Shown piece after piece: positions 1-28,332 of a stretch of DNA of 62,500 nt (position 1 is its first letter; each line of letters begins with the position of its first letter). A program made the position numbers and the translations under genes. The notes under the pieces were generated by a model that saw only the letters and a list, made by a program, of their open reading frames with translations, searched no databases and was not told the origin of the DNA. Source of the stretch: Stramonita haemastoma (lineage: Eukaryota > Mollusca > Gastropoda > Neogastropoda > Muricidae). The DNA lies in the NCBI GenBank assembly GCA_030674155.1, contig CM060316.1, positions 86,176,779 through 86,239,278 on the forward strand, given 5' to 3'.

Positions 1-359
1 CGCCGAAATTTAAGGGTTAAGTTAAAAAAGATATAAAAAAACCCACATTTCCTAAAAATACTAACTGTAAGTTTGCTGATAAAACTTTAGAACTAAGTTA
101 TACTAAGGCATGCAAGTTAGTTTGCGTGGAAGTATTGAGTATTTTCCCTTCACATTTTTAGCTTGTGGAACTGGTTAGGTTAGGTTAATTGTGTCAATTT
201 AAGTCCTTGCAGAATTATCTGATTTAGTGCCTAACACGAAACTACAAACTATTTTCACCCAGGGACAGGCCACCGGCCACCAACACAGAAAGGGTTAATC
301 GTGGAGATCAGTAAAGAGTATCTGTTATTTCTTTAATGTTAATGTATGTATTATTTTAT

Positions 360-701
360 TCTATTTATTCTTTTATATCGAGGATAATGGAATAAGCACT
401 CATGTGTGCTTTTTTACATCCAGTCACCGTGTGTAAGCAGTTTTGTAAATTTTGTCATCTGTTCCCACTGGCACACAATGGCCTACTCTTTCGAAAAGTG
501 GAACAGGATTTAATGTGTGCGCAAGATGTTCTGCGTGCATTCGCGCACACGAGACCTCGGCATAATAGTCTCATCGGAAGGACTTTTGGGGAGAGTGAAG
601 TCTGCATTGATGTTAACTCCAGAGGAAAAGTCTTGAACGGAATCGAACGGGTCGTCAGATTGCCGGCACAATTTCTGACCACAAGGCTATCTCGTCCACC
701 C
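360..701 (-). mobile_element. SINE family B, near full length
   Basis: On the plus strand it runs from the tail (TTTATATCGAGGATAATGG) through the core to the tRNA head (CACAAGGCTATCTCGTCCACC). The B box is the reverse of GACCCGTTCGATTCC. Confidence 0.82.
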
Positions 702-1178
702 AATAAGATGCAAAGAGGGTCAGGTCACAAACACAGTTTTCAAACTAACATAAGCTAATACCAACGAAATCTAGCTCTGATTGGTTGCTGTGGGGAAAAA
801 AATAGGTACATAATAGCTTATTACATCAGTATGGTGTGGTACTTAGATGCAAAAAAATCGAAATCTCTCTTGTGGGCAACGTTCAGATGGAGTGAGTTGA
901 GCAACAAATGCATACCAGCTATTAATGTTTGATTTTTGTTTGTTTGTTATTTTCTTAACTGCATGCTGAAATTCTTAGCAGAACTATGTTAAACCATTTA
1001 AAAGCAATGGTTTTCATTTTCTTTTCGTCCTATTTTTTGTTTGTTTGTTTTGTTGTTGTTGTTGTTGTTGTTTTGGGAGGGAGATCTATTGTTGTTGTTC
1101 TTGATCTTGTGCTTGCGCTTCTTCCTCTATAATATTGCCTTTTGGTTTGTTCTTTGTTTTTCCTTTGCCATGTTTCAG

Positions 1179-1195
1179 TGTGTGTGTGTGTGTGT

Positions 1196-1236
<41 letters not shown>

Positions 1237-1302
1237 GTGGTGTGTGTAAGCTATTTTATGCAACTAAACTCTCAATGAGAGGTCTAAGCACTTACAAACA
1301 GG

Positions 1303-1379
<77 letters not shown>

Positions 1380-1545
1380 CTGAACAAAACAACAACAACA
1401 AACACACAAAATAACACCTCCAAACGAAAGCGAAGTGGCAGCCACACCACTTTTACTTTTCTCTCCCACTGGCCCCACACCACCATTTGCCAAACTCCAC
1501 ACTGAAATACCCCCACCCTCCCACATTCACCACCTTGCACACCAC

Positions 1546-1597
<52 letters not shown>

Positions 1598-1614
1598 ACA
1601 ACACACACACACAC
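1179..1614 (+). repeat. (TG)n, (TA)n and (CA)n cluster
   Basis: TG at 1179-1249, TA at 1304-1377 and CA at 1549-1614, separated by short unique stretches. The arrangement TG ... CA can fold back on itself. Confidence 0.96.
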
Positions 1615-1639
1615 CAATTACTTCAACATTAAAGTTTAA

Positions 1640-3000
1640 TTGGAAAGAATGGTGTTTTTCTGGTTTGACTTGAAAGATTGAACTGCCCTAGTGTACTGAG
1701 AGAGTATGGAGGGAGACTATCATTAAGAGGGCTTGAACAGAGAAAGGTTGCTCACCATGTAATTTTGTGTAAATGGTTGGAACACAAAACAAACATGTAT
1801 CAACAGAAGTTCGAAGATAACATGATGGGACATAGAGTTACAGAGGTCAGAAAGTGGTATAGTGGGTCTCTAAGGACAAGCTTGTTTTAAGGAATCTGGT
1901 TTTGGTTTTAACTCATTTTATGTGTGATCGATGTGATTTTTCTCACAACGTTGTGGCCGTCCTGGGCAGACCCTTATGGTTGACCAGGGCGACGATACAA
2001 GCAATTTACAGTAAACTTGGTTTTATACCCCTTTTAATCTGTATATAGTGGCACAGTTTTAATCTGAGTTTTAAATTTGACGATGTGACAGCCACAACAT
2101 GGCCTGTGTGGTCGACGTGGCTATAAACAAATGACTGGATTAGACTGATTGGATTAGGCCAGAAAGGTACATAGAAACAGAGTTACCAAAGTATCTAAAG
2201 CACTGTGTGGCAAGTTTGTGTTGAAGTCTTTTCTTGACAGGGAGCCATTGTAAGTCACGAAGTAGTAGAAGAGAGAAGTGTGGGAAATTTAGAAGACTGG
2301 AAGAACCAGACGAACAGCATGGTTTCGTACTTTCTCCTTATTTCTCTACTTTCCCTGGAGTACTTTCTCAATTTTGTCAACGAGTTGTTTCAGAGGTACA
2401 GACAACAGGGTAGTGTAGTAATCAAGTCGCGAAAGAATGAAAGCACAAGCTGGAGTTTTAGTAGCTTCAACCGTGAGAGGGTGTTGGATGGAACTGATTC
2501 TGTGCCAGCTCAGCATAGTAACCTACGGCAGATGTTTTGAGATACCGAAATTTCTAGTAAGTTGCAAGGTGTTGTTCAAGATTGCCAATCCCATGCCTAT
2601 TTTTGTAACTTTCCTAAAAATTGCTACCACGTTGAGGAACACGATATTATGATTGTGCAAATCAGATATGTAATTTTTTTAAGTTGTAACAGCGATTTAC
2701 TGGTTTTGAGAACAATAGTATTATATATAAAACATGAATTTATCTTATGCATGTGGCGAGTTTGTTTTTTTCCCCTGGCAAAAACAGACTGCTCGGAAAT
2801 TTCTTCCGTGTTTGGAGAGCATTACTGCCTTTGACATGAAAATATACTGTAGGTCTCGTCTCTTTGACTAAGCATGGGGGATCTCAATAAGGATTTAGAG
2901 AACCGCCATCTTCGCCTCGATGGGGACTGCTCGTGCGGATAAGCGGACGAGAGAGTTGAGCGTTATCTATTGCACTGTTCAAAAATATGTTATCTTTTCT
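1640..3000. other. Unique intergenic sequence, no gene recognised
   Basis: The open frames at 1678-1890 and 2280-2834 lack family resemblance, splice context or composition typical of the two real genes. A GTTGTGGCCGTCCTGGGCAG-containing stretch near 1950 looks repeat-like but has no second copy here. Confidence 0.5.
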
Positions 3001-3117
3001 TTCATTCCTGGGCTAGAGCTCCGAGGCTCACCAGTGGTGAGACTTTTGCCTATGCGGTTGTTTTTGCCCACCGTTAAGGCAGCTGCATTCTGATTTCGGA
3101 GATGATGTCTAAACACG

Positions 3118-3372
3118 ACAGGGGACGGAATAGCCTGGTGGATAGTGTTCCACTGGCGATCTGACAGCCCGCAGTCGATCCATGGTTTGAGCTATCACAG
3201 ATACATCCGTTCAAGGGGATTTTCCCCTAGCTATCAGTGCTGACTCCACTCCCCTGAAAGCCCTTCAGATGATGTGAACGTATGCAAGACATCTTGTGCA
3301 AACGTTAAAACCCGTCCTATGTTTTTGAGAGCAGGTCATTATGTGCCCATAGGAACGGGTGACAACATTTTT
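3118..3372 (+). mobile_element. SINE family B, diverged copy
   Basis: The head GGGGACGGAATAGCCTGGTG is followed by the TTCAAGGGGATTTTCCCCTA and CATCTTGTGCAAACGTTAAA blocks. The family tail is missing and a poly-T run follows. Confidence 0.65.
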
Positions 3373-4104
3373 TTTTCAACAACAAAAATACCATAAACAT
3401 TGAAATCCTCCTAATTTTTTTATTTTTTTTTGGTAAGCAAAGTTAACAAACATTGAAAAATATCAAATTCAAGTGATATCTAAAATCTGAGATCCTTGAG
3501 GTTTATAGGGGTCTTTTTTAGGGTTTTGTTTTGTTTTTTAACAATCCACAATCCCATGCACATAATTATTTTGATTTTCTATGGACCTTAGCCACAACAT
3601 CGTTTTGTTGGTTTTTTATTTTGCAGTTGTCTGCCAGTGTTTTGTATAGGCATGAGGCGGGGTTTGAGTCTCTTCCGGTGGATATAACAGTTTTACCACC
3701 TGGCCTGGACACCTGATCAGAAGATTGACCCTAACCTGCCACCTTGTTTTTCATCAGGGGACAGGAGTGGCTGATAACCAAAATGTTCAACAGTCACAGG
3801 ATGCCGACACACAGGCACAGCTGGTTTTTTTTTTGATCCCTTGTGTTCCTTGATGGGAAAAATGCTCCTCTAAACTGGGTTAGGAATGTGGGCTGGAGAG
3901 GGGGCGGGGGGGGGGGGGGGAGTTTGTGAAAAAGTAGACATGAACTTATCTACGTCCCCTCCTCCCTTGTCTCTCTTTCTCTTACTTTGTCCCCGCCTGG
4001 TGCCTGTGCTGGATGTCGGTGATTTATTCATAGCCTCAGCTGGTAGTTGTCATCGTTGGTAATGATTTGAAGTCTTACCAGTCTCTGGTCTTACCATCAA
4101 GTCT

Positions 4105-4383
4105 GTCTGTCTGTCTGTCCCGAGCCTAAGGCTCATCAGGCTTATCCCGGTTTCTGTGGCGTTAAGCGACTGAGAGTCATAGACTCCCCCTGGATAGGAC
4201 GCCAGTCTATCGCAGGGTTAACCCCCAACACAAGGTTGGTACCCCTTTTACACCTGGGTGGGGTGAGAAATAGCCATAAAATGCCTTTTCCAAGGGCACA
4301 ACGCCATAGCCGAAAGCTGGGATCGAACCCGCAACCTTTAGATTACGAGTCCAACGCCCTAACCACTAGACTACAGCAGCGGC
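4105..4383 (-). mobile_element. SINE family A, full copy
   Basis: This is the reverse of the 10452 copy. It starts at its 3' end (GTCCCGAGCCTAAGGCTCAT) and ends at the head (CTAGACTACAGCAGCGGC), with the B box at 4319-4330. A (GTCT)n run marks its tail. Confidence 0.85.
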
Positions 4384-4555
4384 TTCTTACCATCAAACCG
4401 AAAGAGATTTAAAAAATCTTCAAGTAGTTATAATTTGAGGAAAAAAAAGTGATTTTGAACGTGGACCGCTCTACAAACCTCGTTTCTGATTGGTCAAATA
4501 CAGGCCGCCTACGAATTGAGCACAATTACTGGCCTTGTCACAGGGACCCCAACAA

Positions 4556-4902
4556 TTTATTTATTTATTTTATGTCGAGGATAATGGAATAGGCACCCAT
4601 GTGCTTTTTTGCATCCAGTCCCCGTGTGCATGCAGTTTTTGTCAATTTTGTCATCTGTTCCCACCGGCACACATTAGCCTACTCTTACGAAAGAACAGGA
4701 TTTAACGTGTGCGCAAAATGTTCTGCGTGCGTGCATTCGCACACGGGTCTCGGTTTATAGTCTCATTCGAAGGACATAATTATGGGAAGAGTGGAGTCAG
4801 CACTAATGTTAACTCCAGGGGAAAATCCCCTCGAACTTGAATCAAACCTGGGTGGTCAAACTGGAGCCCAATGTTCTGACCACTAGGCTATCCCGTCCCC
4901 CA
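4556..4902 (-). mobile_element. SINE family B, full length
   Basis: The sequence runs from TTTATGTCGAGGATAATGG to CTAGGCTATCCCGTCCCC. It has an internal core with a degenerate TATAGTCTCATTCGAAGGAC and an A box at the right end. Confidence 0.85.
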
Positions 4903-5202
4903 ACCAACCTGAGCACAAATTTGAGTTAGGGTTGAAATTAGACAAGAAATGTTGCATTTTTTATTTAATGGTTGCCACATGCTCTAAATGAAAATGGAAC
5001 ACATGGTCTGCACTGGTGCAAACTGTTTCACACACTACAAAGGTTGGTCATATTTCCTATTGACTATTTTACAGCCTAATGCCTCCAAGTGTAAAGTCAC
5101 AGTCCAGTGGCACACCTGGTCACAATGGGTCCGGCACTAACCCCTAGGAATGCTGGGATGGAAATGGGAGGGGTGGCTGGTGTGTGTGTGGGGGGGGGGG
5201 GA

Positions 5203-5425
<223 letters not shown>

Positions 5426-6535
5426 AAGAGGGAGGGCCAGGGTATCTTAGAAAATTATGTGGTTAAAAAGACAGGGTAAACTAATAGGATGGCTTGAAGG
5501 GAAAGGGAGGGGGAGGAGGTGATTGTAATCCTAATGCAGTTGTGGAGTTGTTAACATTGGAATTGGGGGGGGGGAGAAAGCAGGGGTTTTTTTTTTCTTC
5601 TAGTGGAAAGGGGTCTTCAAACGAAGGTTTTAAGTGAAGTAGCCTACGTGTTATGCAACACTTTTGTCCAGGTTGGTCCGTCTTCAGCTTTTCACAGCAA
5701 GTCATGTCAGGGCCAATCCTATCTTTGTTCTCCATCCAGTTCATCTGTCTGCCCCTGCTCTGCTTCTTTCTCTTTTTAATTAAATGTCCCCTGTTGGGAA
5801 AAGTCTAGGTACTACTGAGGTGTGAAGTGGCCAGCTTCCTCCTCATTACAACAGTCAGAAGGGGTTTGTTCCTGTGGCCCAGCTTTCATGCTCACACCTC
5901 TTACCACACTAACTTCTTGGTTCTGTGGTCCTCCAAGATGATGTGTAAAATTTCATTTCAAAGTTTGCATTTTTTTCCCCCATATCTGCAGTAAAGGTCC
6001 CACTTTCACATCAGTAAAAGGCCAGTAAAAAAAATAATAAATAAATAAAATAAAATAAAAAAGGTGGGGGAATGAGGATGAAAAGAATTTTTTTTAATTC
6101 ATATTATATAAGGACAGACAACTCAGCTTAATGATTATATTAGCAAAAGTGCATGCATTTATTGAAGAATCTGAACGATTTTAGAACATAGATAACAATG
6201 TAAATGGTTCTAAAATGGAGTGCTCTTTATTTCTTCATTTTGTGTTGAAAATTAATGTAAAGGTGGATAATTATGGGGCTGAGTACTATGCAGAGTTTCT
6301 TCCCTTAGTCCCAGTGCTTTCTAGTGCCGCTTCTTTCTTTCTTTCTTTCTTTCTTTTTCTTTTGTTGTTGTTGTTGTTGTTGTTGTTGTGATTTATTCTT
6401 TTCTTCAGTTTTTGTGTAATGATATTATATATATGAAAACTGATTTTGTTTACATGTCATTTGTCTGCATAAGCGTCAAAATAATGTTAACTAATCATAG
6501 GTTGGGGCTCAAAATAAGCTGTAGCTGTTTTTAAA

Positions 6536-6566
<31 letters not shown>

Positions 6567-6594
6567 TTTTATTATTCTAAGCTGTAGCTTTTTT

Positions 6595-6705
6595 TTTTAT
6601 TATCTATTCTTTTATATCAAGGATAATGGACTAAGCACTCATGTGCATTTTTACATCCAGTCCCCGTGTGTATGCAGTTTTGTAAATCTTGACATCTGTT
6701 CTTCT
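6595..6705 (-). mobile_element. SINE family B, 3' fragment
   Basis: Only the tail part is present: TTTTATATCAAGGATAATGG to TTGTAAATCTTGACATCTGT, truncated before the core. Confidence 0.75.
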
Positions 6706-6819
6706 TGATGCTTTTCCCCTGCTGTATTGTTGTCTGCTTAAAGTTGATGTATATTGAATAAAAAAAATATTGAATTAATCATGTTTAAACCAAAGAATTC
6801 ATGAAAAAAAAACTCATTT

Positions 6820-6821
<2 letters not shown>

Positions 6822-6881
<60 letters not shown>
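6822..6881 (+). repeat. (TG)n microsatellite
   Basis: A pure TG array of 30 units. Shorter arrays nearby are (TTG)n at 6361-6390 and (TA)n at 6543-6568. Confidence 0.97.
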
Positions 6882-6885
<4 letters not shown>

Positions 6886-7012
6886 CTGTTTGATTTTTTT
6901 TTTTTTACTTGAAATTGAAATGTGTATTTGTGTCTATGTGATGCACCATTCTGTGTAATGTTAAGGGAGTGGTGTGTGTGTCTGTTTATTTTTTATCTTT
7001 TTAAAAAAAATT

Positions 7013-7082
7013 CTTTCATTTTATTTCAAGGATAAAGCACAGGCATGATTTTTTACATCCAGTCCCAGTGTGTAAGTGGTAT
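7013..7082 (-). mobile_element. SINE family B, short tail fragment
   Basis: It reads TTTTATTTCAAGGATAAAGC, then TTTTACATCCAGTCCCAGTG. It is diverged and truncated. Confidence 0.5.
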
Positions 7083-7299
7083 GCCTGTGCTGTATGCGTA
7101 ACCAATCTCTCTTTTTTTTTAAACATAATCTTGCACATCAGAAGTAAACTATAGAGTGGGGTTTTATCATTTCTAGTTGTCTGTTTGGGGGGGGGGGGGG
7201 GGGGGGTTGTTGGGTTTTTTGTTGTTGTTTTTTTACTCTGAATATCAAACAGCGATTTATTTCTGGCATCACAGATGAATTCAGTCATCAAGATAATTA

Positions 7300-7520
7300 C
7301 AGGGCATAGATTCGACTAAGCTACAAACTGAGGACCTGTGTGCAAATGCTCACAGAACATCTTGTGCACACTTTATAAAACCTGTTCTGCCTAAGCCATA
7401 AGCCATTCTGTGCCTGTGGAAACTAATGAAAAAACGGACAAAACAGCACGCACATGGGAAGTTTTGTTGTTGTTGTTGTTTTTAATGAGTACATATTCCA
7501 TTATCCTAAAAAAAATGAAT
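7300..7520 (+). mobile_element. SINE family B, diverged 3' half
   Basis: AGAACATCTTGTGCACACTT, AACCTGTTCTGCCTAAGCC and a terminal TATTCCATTATCC are recognisable. A (TTG)n stretch interrupts the tail. Confidence 0.55.
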
Positions 7521-8078
7521 ACATTTTTGAAAATAAAGAAATCCATACATATCTAATTAAAAGGATATTCCCTCCCGGGTAAACCTCGTTTCTGCATTCC
7601 TGTGTGTCTTTAGAGCAGACTGTGCAAGCTGAGGACCCATGTGTGTATGCAGGCATCTGTCTCATCTTGCACACATTTCTTCTTCGTGGAATGCTTCAAC
7701 AGCAACTCCTGAGGCCCCCCAACTTGGTAAACTTGTAATGTCTGAGTCTGCACACATTTTTAAAAATCCATCCTTAATCAAGATGTATGGTCAGTGCTAT
7801 GGATGATACAAACATATCCAAACTGCTATCAACTTGGAGAGAAGACCCAGAAAAACTCGCCCTAAACACAGCCCCCAAAAATTCAGATATTCAAAGTGTT
7901 CAGTGAAACTGTAGCCCAAGGGACTTTAAGCAAGACACCCGAAAAAGTGAATGCAAACAGTGATTGAATCCCATTAAATTTAGACCACATTGATAATTTG
8001 ATGTGCAAAATCATGGCAGAATTAGATGTGTGATGGCAAGATAAACTCATATTTACTATGAATCAGTTCTTGTAGTTT

Positions 8079-8243
8079 GACAGACCTTCTTGCACGCAGG
8101 TTAAATCCCGTTCGGCTTTTGATAAGAGTAGGCCATTGTGTGCTAATGAGAACAGATAAGATTTACAAAACTGCATACACATGGGGACTGGGTGTAAAAA
8201 AGCACATGAGTGCTTATTCCATTATCCTCGATATAAAAAAACT
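8079..8243 (+). mobile_element. SINE family B, 3' half
   Basis: It starts in the CTTCTTGCACGCAGGTTAAA block and runs to TTATTCCATTATCCTCGATA. The head is missing. Confidence 0.8.
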
Positions 8244-8676
8244 AAGCAGTTTTGAATTTTGTGAAAGAATTTGTTATATAGAACTTTTCATCAAATTTGT
8301 ACATCAAGTCCAATACTGCAGTTGTGTTTGCTCTTCTTGCCTTCTGATGTTTTGTTACATAATATCCTCATTGCCCCAGAATGAATCTGTCACAATAAGA
8401 TTAAACTTTATGGTGTATGTCTCAGGAGGTACGTTTTGGTTTTGGTTTGATTACATGACAAATAATCTGTCAAACTTACAATAAATTAATGTCGTTTACA
8501 AGCATATCCAAAAACAGCAAACATTCATCATAATAATTATAGCATAAATCAGCATCATGGCTTCAGCCAAAAAATTGCCTTAATTAAAGGGTAAAAAAAA
8601 AAAAAACAGTCCCAAGGGGAGCTGTCTGATAATAGGGACTGCACCATTGACCACCCATTATATGTGCTGTTCAAGT

Positions 8677-9005
8677 AGGGGGAGGGGATAGTCTAGTGGT
8701 CAGAACACTGTGCTCGCGATTTGATGACCGGGGTTCGATTCCCCTTGAGGAGATTTTCCCCCTGAAGTTAACATCAGTGCTGACTCCACTCTCCCCAAAA
8801 GTCTTTCGGATGAGACTATAAACAAGGCCATGGGTGCGAATGCACGCAGAACATCTTGCGCACACGTTAAATCCTGTTCCGCTTTTCGTAAAGTAGGCCA
8901 TCACGTGCGGGTGGGAACGGATGACAGAATTTACAAAACTGCATACACACGGGGACTGGATGTAAAAAAGCAGTCGAGTGTTCCATTATCCTCGAAATAA
9001 AAGAA
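8677..9005 (+). mobile_element. SINE family B, full length
   Basis: The A box TAGTCTAGTGG and B box GGTTCGATTCC are intact. The core CTTTCGGATGAGACTATAAA is followed by a tail to TATCCTCGAAATAAAAGAA. This is a good reference copy. Confidence 0.9.
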
Positions 9006-9109
9006 TTTTTCTTTAAAGGAAAAAATAAGTACTATCGGATGTACGATCTGGTTTGATTTTAACATATTGAAGTCCCAGTGGTGCTATCATATCTAGGGAC
9101 TGTGACAAC

Positions 9110-9250
9110 AGGTTAAAACCTGTTCTGCTTTTTAGAAAAGTAGGCCAATGTGTGCAGGTGGGAACAGATGAAAAACTGCTAGATGTAAAAAAAAAAAAAA
9201 AAAAAAAAGCACGAGTGTTTTTTCCATTATCCTCGAAATAAACAATTAAA
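9110..9250 (+). mobile_element. SINE family B, 3' fragment
   Basis: AGGTTAAAACCTGTTCTGC to TCCATTATCCTCGAAATAAA, with a poly-A tract expanded inside the ATGTAAAAAA stretch. It lies about 100 bp after the previous copy, in the same direction. Confidence 0.75.
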
Positions 9251-9282
9251 TAAGATATCTTATGTAAATTCCGTGTATTATT

Positions 9283-9308
9283 ACTATCATCATCATCATC
9301 ATCATCAT

Positions 9309-9349
<41 letters not shown>

Positions 9350-9360
9350 TGTTATTATTA
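9283..9360 (+). repeat. (CAT)n/(TTA)n microsatellite
   Basis: Six CAT units lead into a TTA array, about 70-150 bp upstream of the PRIM1 TATA-like element. Confidence 0.95.
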
Positions 9361-9420
9361 ATTATTATCATCTTGTGAGGTACAATGGTGGCTACGAACG
9401 TTATATGAACGATAACCGTG

Positions 9421-9489
9421 TATATAAGCACATAGGCCTACCGGCGCTTTAGCCTATTTACAGGAAACGACGAAAAAAATCGCGGGAAA
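9421..9489 (+). promoter_or_regulatory. Putative PRIM1 promoter: TATA-like element and E2F-type site
   Basis: TATATAAG lies at 9421-9428, about 103-110 bp upstream of the ATG. GCGGGAAA at 9482-9489 matches the reverse of the E2F consensus TTTCCCGC and is 41 bp upstream of the ATG. Replicative primase genes are usually E2F-controlled in animals. The transcription start cannot be fixed from sequence, so the E2F site may lie in the promoter or in the 5'UTR. Confidence 0.5.
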
Positions 9490-9530
9490 CTTTGGAGTCA
9501 ATAATCTTGCCACTGACAAATTTGTTTACC

Positions 9531-25296
<15,766 letters not shown>

Positions 25297-27420
25297 CTGC
25301 AGGACATTGGTGGGAAAACGTCATTGAAACTGACATCTTTAGAGATGAATTATAATCTTGTATAAATGTAAATGCTTGTGGTTTGTGCTATTATTTTTTT
25401 ATATGAGATGTTGCAATGTTTTGCGCTAAATAATATGAGGCAAAAAATACATCCTGAACTTTTAGTGATGACGTGTGAATGAAAAGGCCTGTGGTTTGTG
25501 TAAGTTATTTATGAACTATGAATGTGTAAAGAATCCATGTGTATTCATTGGTTAACAGAAATTACTCACCTATCTTAATTGTGAGGCAATGTGTAAGTAA
25601 TGATTTTAAACATAAGTTTGACAGTCATGCCTCTATTCACCAAAACCACGCCATATGTTTGAATAATGTACAATGGGACCTGCACTTAATGGATGTGCTG
25701 GCCATTGTCACCTTGTAAGAACAACAGTAGTTGCTGTCTTGAACGTTCAATGAAGAAAATTCATCAAAGCTATGCTACAAGAACATGAGTGATATTTATA
25801 GATCTACACATCAACCCACCATTTTAACTGTTCTTGTATCAGTTTCTGTGTATACTGTGGTCCAGGTAAGTTGGGTTAATAGTTCTTCTATCCAGGCATG
25901 GAGAGTTTTGGTAAGAACCAACAGATCACAAGTACTGATCAAAAAATTGGAAAATGTGGGGTAGGGATGAGGCAGATATGGCACATTTTTATATGAAAAT
26001 TGTTTTGTTAAGTGATAGCTTTTGAGACATTCAAGTGCAGACTGTAGATATAAGGAGAAACATTTCAATGAAGTTTTTCAATGAAGTTCTGTTTAGGACG
26101 ATTTTTTGTATTTTCTGGAGTGGTATTTGTTTGGTTTTATTGGGGAAGGTGGGGTAGTTGAGGTTTTTTGGTTGGGGGGTTGTGGGGGTTTTTTTGTTTT
26201 TTTTTGGGGGGGGGGGTATTTGTTTGTGGTTTTTTTTGGGGAGAGGGGGAGGGCTATATATTTTTCAGATATGCCGTACAGCATAATCAGAAAAATAAAT
26301 TTTCTCATATTTTGTGTAGCACAATAACCATATATGCAGCAGACTAAACATGTAATTTGTGTATACATTAGGAGAAACGCAAACCTTTGTACAGTTTTCC
26401 AAGTAACACCCAATTCTTTATTTTTGTGGGACATATTTATGGCTTGTAAAAGCAAAGCTCACTGCAAACTATTTGCATTTCAGAAATATTCTAGCAGAAG
26501 AGAAGTTCATCCAAAATGGATAGAAACTGTTCAGTAACCCCTGTAATTTTTTTATGCATGAGATTAGTAGGTCTATGGGGGAAAAACGAAAATCAGTTTA
26601 TATTTTTTCCTCATTATTTATGTTTTGTACAAATTTGTTATTTTGTTTGTGCTTTTTTGTGGTTATAAACTGTGAATTAATTGTTTTTTCGGACAGGCTA
26701 TATTTATTAAAATTTTTTACTCCATTTTTCAGTGAATCAATTTTGATGTTACAGTTATAGAACAGTTGTGTCAATTACGTGTGGATCCCTAGATGTGAAT
26801 TATTTTATTTATATATGTTAATGTGCAATCTGTCAGGTCATTTACTGAATCAGGCAGCATGCCCACACAGTTTTGTTATAGAATATGTCTGGGGTTGGGT
26901 GTGAGGTGTTTTTTTTTTGGGGGGGGGGAATTTTTTTTTTTTTTTTTTTTAATCTAATATTCTGGTGGCTGCACAGCTTTCTGGGTGAGAAGGAAAACAT
27001 ATTTAAAGATTTTTAAAAATTTGAAAAGTAATATGCAATAGAGAAGCTATAACATCTGATGGTGCATAAAGTTGTCTGTATTTTCACATTCCAAGAAATT
27101 CATTGTCGCATGCAAATGTAGATGTCTTCATTTTTGTTGGTTGGTTTGTTGAAAGAACAGATGATGGAAACATTGCAAGAGGTAATCTGCATTTGTTATA
27201 TAGTGTATGTATGATTCTCTTGTTAAAGGCCCGTTATGTGTACATTTTTCTGTTAATGAATGACCATGTTATTTGCATGTATCTTCTATTGATTTTGTAA
27301 ATATTGATTACATTATGTCAGAAACTGTGACAGCAGTTTGTTTTTGTATGGTCTGCAAGCACATTGACATGTGGCAGTGCAGTTTAAATTGGACAAATAA
27401 ATCATTAAGAATGTATTATT
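25297..27420 (+). other. Probable PRIM1 3'UTR
   Basis: There is no coding signal downstream of the PRIM1 stop, and the DNA is AT-rich. AATAAA at 27396-27401 is followed by a GT-rich stretch (TTGTTGTGTTGTGTGGTTG), the usual layout of a poly(A) site. The earlier AATAAA near 26294 lacks such a downstream element. A G-rich tract lies at 26124-26255. The real end could be earlier. Confidence 0.45.
27396..27401 (+). promoter_or_regulatory. Candidate PRIM1 polyadenylation signal
   Basis: AATAAA is followed within 20-50 nt by a GT-rich downstream element. It is the best such pair after the PRIM1 stop codon. Confidence 0.5.
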
Positions 27421-27674
27421 GTTGTGTTGTGTGGTTGTATGTTCTCTGGTGACAAAGATGGTAGGTCTAAAAGAAACAACTTGCATGTACACCTAAAATA
27501 TTTGCTCAACTGTAATAAAATAACAGCACAGAATGCTGATAGAGAAAGGTAGTAAAGTGTAAAGGAAATTTGTTCTGTCATTTACCAAAAGGTAGTCCAC
27601 GTTGTCAATATACACTCACAGTACCTTCAGTCATCAACAAACATGGGGGAGCCAGTGTTAAACCATATGTCAAG

Positions 27675-28075
27675 GTGGAAGGTGGTTAAGATATTGACCT
27701 GCTGAACAAGTAAACCAAGGTTCTGGGTTCGATTCCAGCCTAGCCCTTTTTTCCCAGTTTGAAGACAAATATCAAAATCCTTTGGATGAGACTATAAACC
27801 GAGGCCATTTGTGCAAATTAACGTAGAACATCTTGTACACACATTAAAAACCTGTTCATGCCTTTTGGAAGATTAGGCCATTTTTTCATGCCAGGAGGAA
27901 CGATGACATTTCAAAATCGCATGCATGCACACACAGGTTTTGTGTTTAGACACCATCCCTTTAAAGTCAGAATGTGGCTACTTAAATGTAGAGGGGGGGG
28001 GGGGGGCAGTCGCATACCAAAAATCTCACCATTGGTGAACATTGGAGATCTAGCCGAGAAACAAACCTGCACGTC
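27675..28075 (+). mobile_element. SINE family C, full length
   Basis: The head (TGGTTAAGATATTGACCTGC, B box GGGTTCGATTCC) differs from family B. The core TTTGGATGAGACTATAAACC is shared, and the tail is CACACAGGTTTTGTGTTTAG, then CTCACCATTGGTGAACATTG. A poly-G run of about 14 interrupts the tail. Confidence 0.75.
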
Positions 28076-28332
28076 GCAAATACCTCAAAGAAATCGCCCA
28101 GCAAAATTAATGTCACCCTGACCCAAGGACAACACAGCAGCAACAGCAGAAGCAGGCAGGGGACAAAACCCTTAACTTGTCCAGACAGTGTGTTACCTGT
28201 ATCAAAATCAAGTTTTGCACACAAGAGCTCAGCACAGTACACACAAGAAAAGAAAATTAGATCTATATATGTAATAGCGAAGTGTTTCATGAGCTGGATG
28301 ATGCAGCTTGTTTGTGCCCAATGGACTGTGAC

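Noticed and set aside
1..300. Possible piggyBac-like right end (AAAGGGTTAA at about 287-296)
   Set aside because: No inverted left end is in the window, and AAGGGTTAA also occurs by itself near position 11.
402..758. 118-codon frame
   Set aside because: It lies inside a family B SINE. Similar frames recur in other copies (8671-8904, 20484-20675, 30114-30386, 56469-56672).
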